Of a stretch of DNA of 64,000 nucleotides, positions 20,451 through 29,600 are shown piece by piece. Positions within the stretch are counted from its first letter, which is position 1, and each line of letters begins with the position of its first letter. The stretch is from Babesia bovis T2Bo. Taxonomy: Eukaryota; Apicomplexa; Aconoidasida; Piroplasmida; Babesiidae. The position numbers were made by a program, and so were the translations under genes. A model generated the notes under the pieces. That model searched no databases and was not told the DNA's origin. It was given only the letters and a program-made list of their open reading frames with translations. The stretch covers positions 1,225,001 through 1,289,000 of the forward strand of contig NC_010575.1 of the NCBI RefSeq assembly GCF_000165395.2, given 5' to 3'.

Positions 20451-21179
20451 TTATTCCTCTTCTTCTTTGGACTCCTCACCTTCTTTTACACTATCATCAC
20501 TCTCCTTTATTGCATCCTTCGTCTTTTCGCTTTTTTCTGTAACTTCAGTACTTCCAGGTGTGGTCGGTGCACTACCAGCACTCTTTCCACGGTGTGATTC
20601 ATCAATAATCACAGTAGATGGATCGAAAGGATGTAAAAATGCATTGATTTTATCAATCAACTTGCCTGAAAATCCTTCGTAAATATCACATTTCAACATT
20701 TCATCTGCTAGGTCTTGAGGAACTTGTTCCATAAGTCCAAAATGTTTTTTATTAAAATAATTCCATTTCACTTCTTTAGCTAAAGCAGCTGGTAATTTAT
20801 CATAAGTTGCATATTTGCCTGCCTCGACAGCAATTTCTTCTGGAAGGACTTCCAAAATTGAGTTAAACTTATTCATTTCACGTAATAATTCATCCCTCCT
20901 GACTGCTAACATATGACGGGTAACTCCACCGGTACCTTTCAAACCAGTTCGATCTACAAGATCGTCTATATCTTTGTTAGTGTACTTTTTGCCAAGAGAA
21001 GTGACAAAACCTACAGCCTCAGGTGCATGTAATAGCTTATCCTCTTCCCTGGCAGCATTCTTAAAGATAGATAACAATCCTCCATCAACACCTCCAGTAG
21101 CAGCACCTGCCACAACAATGGCACCAGCAATCCACTTGGCAACCTTGCGGAAGCCGTTGTTACGCCTTGCTACTTCCAT
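20451..21179 (-). CDS. Secreted MEVARR-family protein, copy 1 (242 aa)
   Basis: Starts at the ATG at 21179. Seen: a basic n-region (MEVARRNNGFRKVAKW) followed by a small-residue hydrophobic stretch (IAGAIVVAGAATG), which reads as a signal peptide; then GGVDGGLLS, a motif GKKYTNKDIDDLVD near residue 70-85, two helical motifs LPEEIAVEAGKYATYDKLP and VPQDLADEMLKCDIYEGF, and a charged Glu/Lys/Ser-rich end. Three more members lie in this window (32811, 35811, 41158). No enzyme domain is visible. A secreted or exported host-interaction role is likely by analogy with piroplasm multigene families; a link to truncated spherical-body-protein families is a possibility I cannot confirm. Confidence 0.75.
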   Translation of the reverse strand: MEVARRNNGFRKVAKWIAGAIVVAGAATGGVDGGLLSIFKNAAREEDKLLHAPEAVGFVTSLGKKYTNKDIDDLVDRTGLKGTGGVTRHMLAVRRDELLREMNKFNSILEVLPEEIAVEAGKYATYDKLPAALAKEVKWNYFNKKHFGLMEQVPQDLADEMLKCDIYEGFSGKLIDKINAFLHPFDPSTVIIDESHRGKSAGSAPTTPGSTEVTEKSEKTKDAIKESDDSVKEGEESKEEEE

Positions 21180-22227
21180 ACTTAACAAAATCGTAGATGA
21201 TTCAAATATCGTCCTAAGGGATCCACTTGGTAAATGATGTAATAATTGATAATTAATACATGGTGGTATGCATCTGGGGAATTGGATGATTCATGCGTTG
21301 TCTATTATAGTACAGCATTAAATCGTATTCTATATCCTTAATTGCGCTGATTAATCACTACTTCAGCAGTATTATGCCAGCTTGGATGCTGCCAATCCCA
21401 ATGGTCTATAACCCTCCATGGAATATTCACATAGAACTAGATCCTTCCACAGTTTACCAAACGGGTAGTCACATAATAGCCATTTAACCAATTGATATCA
21501 CAGCCATAAGAACATTCTAATTTTAATGGATGGTCATTCATGTCAATTTAGTCCCATGAAGAGCCTTTTGACGTTATACGCTACACTGCTGGATTCATTC
21601 TGTTAATACGTAAGCACTGCTAATTATATGCCATGTCAAACGCGGCAGCAATGTAAATCCATAATAGACGATATCGCAAAACTATAGACTATACCGCTTG
21701 AACTTCTGACATCCGGCCTTACATTTGATGACTGTTAATGTAGCCTATATGGCGCCATTGAAGTATCACATCACTGTTACAGAGTTCCAACGGATGCCAC
21801 TGCTAAGGTCTGAGCAAAACAGTGTCCATTGTCAAGACGGTTCACATCACTGTAACCTCAGTCCATGTCACCATAACATCGGTATGCACAAGAACCTCTG
21901 CTAATGTGACCATGTTCATCACAGTTCCAGTCTATATACCCTGCTAATAGTATACTGTGGAGCCACAATGTTATGTTGTGAATATTGATCACATCCAAAT
22001 ATTGGTCAGTGCTTGACATGGTTATTGTGGTGCTGTAGGTTATCGCTATATACGTTTCGTACTCCTGGAGTAGTAATTGCACATTAATACTTACTGGGTG
22101 AGATGGGGATTACCAGATTGTGTAACAATGGCACAATGAGAGATGTAGCCTACAGTTAGTGGTTAGCACTATATCAAATGGGTATCCTGATGCTACCATA
22201 CGTACACAAGCAGATGAGATCTTGAAG
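21180..22227. repeat. Duplicated upstream block of MEVARR copy 1
   Basis: This ~1.05-kb non-coding block has a diverged copy at 33438-34483 in the same orientation, and its MEVARR-proximal half has an inverted copy at ~35309-35810. Shared landmarks include GAAGAGCCTTTTGACGTTAT, ATATGGCGCCATTGAAGT-like text and GGTTCACATCACTGTAACC. It holds the 5' flank of copy 1 and the 3' flank of the 437-aa gene, so it probably carries the family promoter. Confidence 0.7.
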
Positions 22228-23541
22228 TCACGAACAGTCTACGGCTTTACAGTCACTTTCCACGAGGTCATGTACATCTACGTTGACACAACTCTGTTCC
22301 CATACGCTAATGTTATAGAGCATCTTCACGTACGGACATCGACATAACTTGCTCAAGTCAAAATATGCATTGGGACCTTGGTTGTCCATACGCTTGAAAA
22401 CCTCTCGCACGGTCTCCGTGTGAAACTCGTCCCTGATATCAGTGTCATATACCTTCATCGTGTTCACCACCACGTACTCCCACCCGTAAACAACGTGGTC
22501 AAATACCTCCACGTGAGTTACAAGCACGTCACTAGATTCATAAATAAAAGTCTGGAGTTGTGAGTTGGTAACTCTGACGACTTGTTCGGGGTACGGAAAC
22601 GGTACAATGCAGTATTGCCTGTACAGCCAGCAACCCCTCCTAAGGTTGGCTACAACAATGACCTCTGGTGAACTATTATCAAACCTGGAAACGTCAATCT
22701 CAAGGTGACCTGTACTCCTGGCGCCACCCGTTGGAGTCATACGTACATTGCGATATGAAGGGTCCAGTATGTGCTGTGCCTTGAATATACCGTTCACTAC
22801 AGGAGGCAGACTCAACGTGTAGTTACCTACGTAACCATTATGTTTGATCCACAATGTAAAGTGTTGCAATACTACGTCCACATCTACTTTAACACTGTGT
22901 GAGTCGATTAATGATTGGGGACCTCCAGGGGTTTGGTACAACCAGTCTATGTTCAGAATAGGAGATATCAGGAAAATATCGTTACGCCCTCGTATACGGC
23001 TTACGTAGTCTCTCTTTTGTGCATTGCAATGTTTGGTCAAGCGGTACTGTATATTGGTTCCGTTGGTCGTCTTGATTACAAGGGGGTTCAACTGGGTACT
23101 CTTCAAGTCAATCACCAGTGATATGGGTCCGCTCACGAAATCAAGCTTCCTCGCCCGGTTAATCAATATTAGCTGGTCGTCCACAATCTCGAAATGCCTT
23201 ATATGCCCAAATTCATTAGTAGTCCTATCCACATCGATGACGGATACAATCAGGCCAATACCACGCCTGTATTCCTGGACGTATACATCCAATGCGTTGT
23301 TCATGCCAGACATATTGTTGAAGATTGTGAGGTTACCGTATTTGACTAGGGTTATACTAGGTGTACTTGAATGTATCAGTCTGAATCGACCTCCACCATA
23401 GAAACTCCCTTCGAAACTCTCGACTGGGTAGGGGATAGCAGGCTGCATGAGATCCACTTCCAGAGCATATGATAGCCTGGAACATATAAGTAGCAAAGAA
23501 GTCCATATTGGGCCCATGTTTACTATGGACGTAACTGCCAT
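22228..23541 (-). CDS. Secreted hypothetical protein (437 aa), full-length copy
   Basis: Intronless; starts at the ATG at 23541. The first ~30 residues contain a hydrophobic leader (MGPIWTSLLLICSRLSYA) and no other clear membrane helix follows. The rest is predicted beta-rich, with several N-x-S/T sites and cysteines clustered in the last third (GCWLYRQYCIVPFPYP, LCRCPYVKM and the end ESDCKAVDCS). I do not recognise the family; spacing of the Cys does not match the 6-Cys (s48/45) pattern. It lies upstream of MEVARR copy 1 on the same strand, and that gene pair recurs at 32811-35287, where this gene is truncated. A secreted or surface role is inferred from the leader only. Confidence 0.65.
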   Translation of the reverse strand: MAVTSIVNMGPIWTSLLLICSRLSYALEVDLMQPAIPYPVESFEGSFYGGGRFRLIHSSTPSITLVKYGNLTIFNNMSGMNNALDVYVQEYRRGIGLIVSVIDVDRTTNEFGHIRHFEIVDDQLILINRARKLDFVSGPISLVIDLKSTQLNPLVIKTTNGTNIQYRLTKHCNAQKRDYVSRIRGRNDIFLISPILNIDWLYQTPGGPQSLIDSHSVKVDVDVVLQHFTLWIKHNGYVGNYTLSLPPVVNGIFKAQHILDPSYRNVRMTPTGGARSTGHLEIDVSRFDNSSPEVIVVANLRRGCWLYRQYCIVPFPYPEQVVRVTNSQLQTFIYESSDVLVTHVEVFDHVVYGWEYVVVNTMKVYDTDIRDEFHTETVREVFKRMDNQGPNAYFDLSKLCRCPYVKMLYNISVWEQSCVNVDVHDLVESDCKAVDCS

Positions 23542-24120
23542 TCAAATATATTGTAATTTAGGTAGTCTAGACTGTACCTGGGGGTTTGCTTATTCTACGG
23601 TAGGCACTAGCTTGATTCTGGAATAGTACCGTAACAGCTGATTGACAACTTGATGTACTAGATATAGTTGGCTGATAGCATTAATGGCACGTCGTGTCAC
23701 TGCTACAAAATATATTTACAATAATATAAACAATTTCATACCAAGTGCCATGAGACATCCCATAGTGTATATTACTGAATGGCATTTGAATTGCCAGATT
23801 ATTCATCGGCATATTACTCCAGGCGGAATAGTATAAATCAGGACATTGGAACCCATATATATTGATGCTCTTAATAGGTCATATATAAGTATATGCGTCC
23901 TGGCAGACTTAGTAACATATTCAGTTAGGTATTGAAAAGAATTTATAGCATTTGCCAATTGTCAGGTTGAATAAAATTTAGTTGTTACAAACTGGCTTAA
24001 GCCACCTGTAGGTGTTTGGGACGGTATTGGGTATGTCACTGTAAGACCGATTGACCATAAGACTACCACCATGTTGAATACAAAGTACTATATGATAGTG
24101 GCACAGTTGAAAAGAGTATC
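23542..24120. other. Intergenic, 579 nt
   Basis: AT-rich 5' flank of the 437-aa secreted gene and 3' flank of the small leader-bearing frame at 24121. Nothing else is recognised. Confidence 0.4.
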
Positions 24121-24402
24121 TCAGACAAACGCATAGGGTTTACAGGGTGACAACTTGGGTAACGTACCAGATATTGGAATAGGCCAGTGGCAACCATAGA
24201 TTTCTACCCGGTCGTATTCCATATTGCCAATGGGCAACACATGACAGTGTCTACTAGGCATCACCATGATCGCCAAGCAATGATACAACAGAGGGATGAA
24301 GAAAGACATTTTATGCCGCCATATCATATAAGGTTCTGGTCTATATCTTGTTGATTGTGAGCCTAGTACAAGCAGCGCAAAGGCGGCTATGCTGGCTAAC
24401 AT
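24121..24402 (-). CDS. Possible small secreted protein (93 aa)
   Basis: The ATG at 24402 opens a frame with a textbook leader (MLASIAAFALLVLGSQST), followed by 75 residues with four Cys and several Pro. The 5' part, including the leader, lies inside the block duplicated together with 5S rRNA; in the second block (31864-31959) the frame stops after 31 codons. No family is recognised. It may be a real secreted gene, a first exon, or chance. Confidence 0.35.
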   Translation of the reverse strand: MLASIAAFALLVLGSQSTRYRPEPYMIWRHKMSFFIPLLYHCLAIMVMPSRHCHVLPIGNMEYDRVEIYGCHWPIPISGTLPKLSPCKPYAFV

Positions 24403-24703
24403 CCAAAAATTGGGTATAACAGTTAGTGATATTCATTGTATAGTTTGGATATTAAATGCTGCCATGTACTATATGTAGATGTATCCGAGCTCGTCATCGT
24501 TGCCGGCCATACTGCGTAGAAAATACCGGATCCCATCCGAACTCCGAAGTCAAGCGGCGCTAGGCCGGGATAGTACTGGGGTGGGGGACCGCCCGGGAAC
24601 TCCTTTCGGTGCCGGCAGCCTATTTATTATGTGATACACATTGGCCACATATATGGCCAAATCAGTCACTATTAGTAACTTGGGATGGTGATTTGTCTAA
24701 TTC
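24323..24703. repeat. Duplicated block carrying 5S rRNA, copy 1
   Basis: About 380 nt nearly identical to 31878-32251. It covers the 5' part of the small leader-bearing frame, ~100 nt of spacer, the 5S gene and ~85 nt beyond. Identity stops abruptly at both ends (ATCATATAAGG on the left and GGGATGGTGATTTG on the right). Confidence 0.85.
24499..24619 (+). rRNA. 5S ribosomal RNA, copy 1
   Basis: A 121-nt 5S rRNA. The ends pair (5' GTTGCCGGC with 3' GCCGGCAGC) to form helix I. Internal landmarks are in the right order: GGCCATACTGCG, ATCCCATCCGAACTCCGAAG, the internal control region around AAGCGGCGCTAGGCCGGG, TAGTACTGGGGTGGG and GACCGCCCGGGAA. A pyrimidine-rich poly-T terminator is weak. It is transcribed by RNA polymerase III through its internal promoter. 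Confidence 0.95.
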
Positions 24704-24831
24704 CATAAATTTAGACGCTTTTATATGGCCTGGAGGGAGATGCGCTGCACGACATCCACAACGAACGCACATTCATATGTACTCAGATTCTATTGAACTA
24801 ATGGTAGTTGGGAACAAATTAGTATATAAAC

Positions 24832-26488
24832 ATGGGTAATAAAATAGAAGATATTATTTTCCCGCCCAAATATGTTAGAACAATTATAGACAAAACCGCG
24901 CAATTCGTCTCTAAAAATGGTGAACAGTTTGAGCAGCGACTCCGGGCAGAACAAAGCGACGGAGCGGCTGGAGCGGGTGCTAAATTTGCATTTTTAAGCC
25001 CAGATAATGCCTACCATGCGTATTACAAATTGAAGCTTACAGAGCTGAGGAATGGAATAGGTACGCGCGCAATGCCATGAATATATTTTTTCAGATGTTG
25101 AAATAAAACCTTCTATTCCACAAGCCATATTAGACAGACGCAAAAAGCTTGAATTAAAGAATCAATTCAAAGAAAGGCTCCTTGCTCTCACTGATTTCGG
25201 ATCCTCTAGCGCGGACCATGAACTCGGGGAGCCGGAAACAGACACATTTTCATTTACTCAACCTTTTGTTGCTTCAATGGACATGTAAGTTGTTAATTAA
25301 CTGCTGGCAACAATGTTTACACGATCCTACTCGCTGCGCGTTACATGACATTTAATAAAAATCCATTCATTTCACCTTAGGGACATTATTAAAGCCACTG
25401 CGTGCTTCGTTGCTAGGAATGGACAAAGATTTTTAGTGGAACTAACAAAGCGTGAAAAAAATAACCCGCAGTTTGACTTTTTGAACCCATCACATTGTCT
25501 GTTTGGTTTTTTTACCAATCTTACGGAATCCTACACAAAATGTCTACTTCCTACAAAACCTCAAGTCGCAAAGCTCAATATGATAGCACAGGATAGAGTA
25601 GCTTACCTAAGAGTTTGTCAGAAACGGGCAAATTGGTGTGCACAGCAGCAGGCAAAACTAGCATCAGAAGAAATGCGTAAAGCTGAAGAACGTATGGAGA
25701 TGCACTCAATCGATTGGCATGCGTTTTTCATTGCTGAGACAATAACATTTAGCGTTGTAAGTTTGTTTCTATCTACACTCATTTACATCTATGGCAGGCA
25801 GAGGAAAACTTGCCTCCACCTATAGACTTCACTCAACCAGGGTCAGGTCTGCAACTCATGATTAGGAATCCTATAACAGTGGCAACTGCGAGGAATACCG
25901 GGGAACAACTGACGTCTATCATTCCACAGGATCCAAATGAAATTGATCCAGATAAACCTATATTAGTGGATGACCAAGAATCATCGGCGACGTCACCCTC
26001 TATGGGAGATCATTCTATCAATGGAACAATGGATGGAGATTCAGTTGAAGAACATTCACATGTGTCAAAATTCACAGACGCACCCGATAGTTACAAACGC
26101 AGGGTAGCCAGAGATAATGACATCAGTGTTGTGCAGGATGGCGATGAAATAATCAAAGTGAAAAAGTCATATACCAGAAAATCAAAAGCTTCTGAAGCTT
26201 CAGAAATGCAAAGGTGTCCCATTACTGGTCAAATGGTGCCCTCTAGCGAAATGTCAGCACACCTTAAGATTGTGTTACTAGACCCTAAATGGAAACACCA
26301 GAAACAAAGATTCATGGAGAAGGCCATGAAGGAAAGTGCATTCGCACCCATGGAAGGTAAGTAGTTGATATTAATAGTGCATCATTTGAGCAGATGTGGA
26401 GGGTAATCTTGCATCTTTCGTCGCTGGGAGGCCCGATCTCTTTGGTTCAGCAGATGATGAGGTATCAGCTGGAAGTACCAACACATAA
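24832..26488 (+). CDS. Splicing factor 3A subunit 1 (SF3A1/Prp21)
   Basis: Exons 24832-25060, 25095-25284, 25381-25756, 25798-26356 and 26394-26488 give 482 aa. SF3A1 is a U2 snRNP protein needed for pre-spliceosome formation. Seen: SURP1 (IDKTAQFVSKNGEQFEQRLR then KFAFLSPDNAYHAYYKLKL), SURP2 (IIKATACFVARNGQRFLVELTKRE then FDFLNPSHCLFGFF), a coiled helical stretch, LPPPIDF, and the PRP21-like block CPITGQMVPSSEMSAHLKIVLLDPKW ending NLASFVAGRPDLFG. The protein stops shortly after that point, so the C-terminal ubiquitin-like domain of animal SF3A1 is absent, as in yeast Prp21. The gene sits inside the duplication-rich island but is conserved. Confidence 0.93.
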
Positions 26489-26604
26489 ACGCATGTTTTA
26501 ACGTCATCACAGTATAAATCCGTTGCACTTAGTCATGTAGATCGTAGCAGAACAAATATAACGTTTTAAGTGAACGTCTGTTTAACAAAGCACACAGCAG
26601 TGCC

Positions 26605-29600
26605 CTACGTCGAATCCATATTTGCGAGATAGAGTTCTATGTTGGCCATAATTTTTCGCCCGTTAACCATAAACTCTTCTGCTGAGCATTCTCTGACGAG
26701 CATACCGTCACGCATGATCCAGACAGCAGTGCAAGTCTTGAGCGCGTTCTTATTGTGAGCCACTATAAAGGTGGTGCAATGGCGGAAGTGGATTTTCACA
26801 AGGTCATATATGGGCATACCGATGTCATTCGTGCTCTCACGAGGTGTGTCTAAAATCTCCTTCGGCGCGCTCTCGCAATTTTCTGCAGGAGGCTCGTCGA
26901 TCAGAAGGATGCGATAAGTTTTGCGATAAAGGACCAGCCGGGCAAACGACAGCTGACGTAGTTGACTGGTTGAGAAGCCACTATTTCTGTTTTCATTGTT
27001 GCCTCTAGAACCGGACAGGGAGCGATCCAAACAAATTGCATCGTCCTTTGGACCTCTCAAGCGCACCAACGGGGGCATTAGGTACAAACCCTTGTTAACC
27101 TTGATATTAGACCTTACTAGGATGGCGTCTAGCAAGTTTGTACCGCCTTCGATATTGACGAGATCCTGGAGACCACAGCATTCTAGAGCACTTATTATCT
27201 CATCATCTGAGTACAACATACGAGGGTCAAGGAACCTACGAAGTGTCCAACCCTTTGGTATAAATGGCATTTGTGGCAGGACACCCACAATATGACGCAA
27301 AACCTTGCGTGGTATAGACTTCATTTCACGACCGTCAATCAACAGTGACCCGTCACGATGTTCCACTATGTTCTGTAGCGTCGCCAACAACGTACTCTTG
27401 CCAGCTCCAGTGCGACCGACAATGCCTATTATATCACCCGCATTGGCAGAAGCGGTAACATGCTTTAATATAGGCGATGGTACATTGGTCTCGGTCCTAG
27501 GTGGGATGGTAACGGACACATCACGAAGCTCCAAAGTAGTGTGTTCCCCAGGCAAGTAATATTCGCAATCCAGGAATTCCACTTTGGGACGGTAAAATAA
27601 GTAGCCCAGGCAAGAAAGGTACTTCCTGAATAAAAAGTTGTAATACTCGTTTTTACGACGGCGTGACAATCCACTCCAGCGCCTTTGGTTGTCACCTAGG
27701 TATTCCGTAAATGCGTTTGTGATCATCACCGTCTCATTCATTGTTTCAAACGTGTGTCGTAATGAGGTTTTCCCCTGCAGGAAGTAGTCTCGAAAACGTA
27801 CCATGGAACACATTTGCTTTTCCAGCATGGAAAAATTGAATATAAATCCATGAAGCAGACCATTTATCCCCAAAGAATATGAAATGCCCAAACCAATTTG
27901 TGCTACTTTAAGCTCATCACCACGGAAATAAGCATATACTACAGGGATAAAGGCCGCGCACAAAACAATGCCGACGGCAAAAAGCTTGCAGGTTAACATT
28001 GCCCAGGTAGTTAATGCAATTTTCAGAAACTTGATGGCATAAAAATTTTCCGAATAAACGCAGACTCTTTTAATACATAAATGCTCCTTCCGAAAACTTC
28101 TGTAAATTGCAGATCCAGCAATAACATCACCGTAGACTGCATTGATCGAATTATTCGCTTCTAACATAACATTTTGCAGTATCTTGGAAGCTATCAAATA
28201 GTTCTTAACTACAAACAAGTACAGAATTACACCCATCAAAATAGGTATGGGAGAAAGTATAGGCACTGTGTAGCAAATGGTAATGAATTGGACACAGATA
28301 CTGAGGAAAGAGAATAATGTTGCTACAATGAAACGACCTACATGTTCATCAATGTAATAAATATCCGAAGTCAAGAAGGTGATAATCTTTGCCAAAGAGT
28401 TTTTTAGTTTTAACTCGGAAGAAGACCTCTGAAATATTGAATTCATTATAAATTCATGTATCCTAGTGGAAGCACGGATATTTGCAAATACAGCAATAAA
28501 CATGCCAATAAACACTAAAGCAATAAAAGATGGTACCAAAATCTTCAATTTTGTTGCAACCTCAGTATGTTTTGCCAATATTTCATCTTGATTTGTTTGA
28601 ACTGTGTCGTTGCCTTCCAAACTCTTGACCACATCTGACCATTGTGCAACTAGTATTCCGAAGACTTTGTCCAGTACAATGGCAGTGATCAAAGAAATAA
28701 AAATAGCCAAACTGTAGAATATTCCCATTCCGGATATGTAGAGACCATATGCAGATGATGTTGCGCATTGTTTCTTCTGGTCTTCTAGGGACAATTTTGC
28801 CCTATTCCCTTCCCCCTGTGGATCCGTGTTGAATGCATCAACGGTGCTCTCTACTTCGTGATAAAGCACATTAAACCTCTGCGAATGAGCAAAACAATCA
28901 TAACTTCCTACAATATGAGATTCACCTGCACCCGGTGTGGACAGCTCTTCAGATGATTTTAATCTGTGTGGAGAACCAACATCCATTAGTTCTGGGCTGC
29001 CAACTTCAAGTCCATTTATATGATGGATTTGAATGTTAACTAAATTCGACTGAACATCTGACGAAGTATATAAGTTGATGACACTTTTTGACATAGTCAA
29101 AATTACTGCGACGTCATCACGCACTAGTAACCCAGTACGTTTGTTAAACAAGTTGTCAAATATTTTGATGGTTACATTCGGATCCAGGCCGTGGAATGGT
29201 TCGTCAAGACACACCAAGAAACAGCAACGGTTCTCCAGTTGTTCATTAGCTTTGCTGAATATCATATAGGCATAAAGGGCCCTAGCCAGACCCACTCTAA
29301 CACGTTGCCCACCACTCAGTGAGTAACCTTGCTCAGAAATTACACGTGAATCTCCATTGGCCCATGATTGGATATCTGACTCAAGTTCGACACTTCGTAA
29401 TACTTGATGATAAACTTCTTCGTCAAAGGTGTAGCCAAAAGTGATAACAGATCGAATGGTCCCGCTTGGAAGCCATATATCTTGTGAACTGTAGAAAATG
29501 GGCATATCAGTGGACAAGGGTGCCACTGCCATACTGCCAGAAACCAAGGTCATTTCCCCAAGGATCGATTTAATAAAACTAGTTTTGCCGCTGCCTTGGT

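Noticed and set aside
22228..23541. 6-Cys (s48/45) surface protein
   Set aside because: Cys number and spacing do not fit the 6-Cys pattern; cysteines cluster only in the last third.
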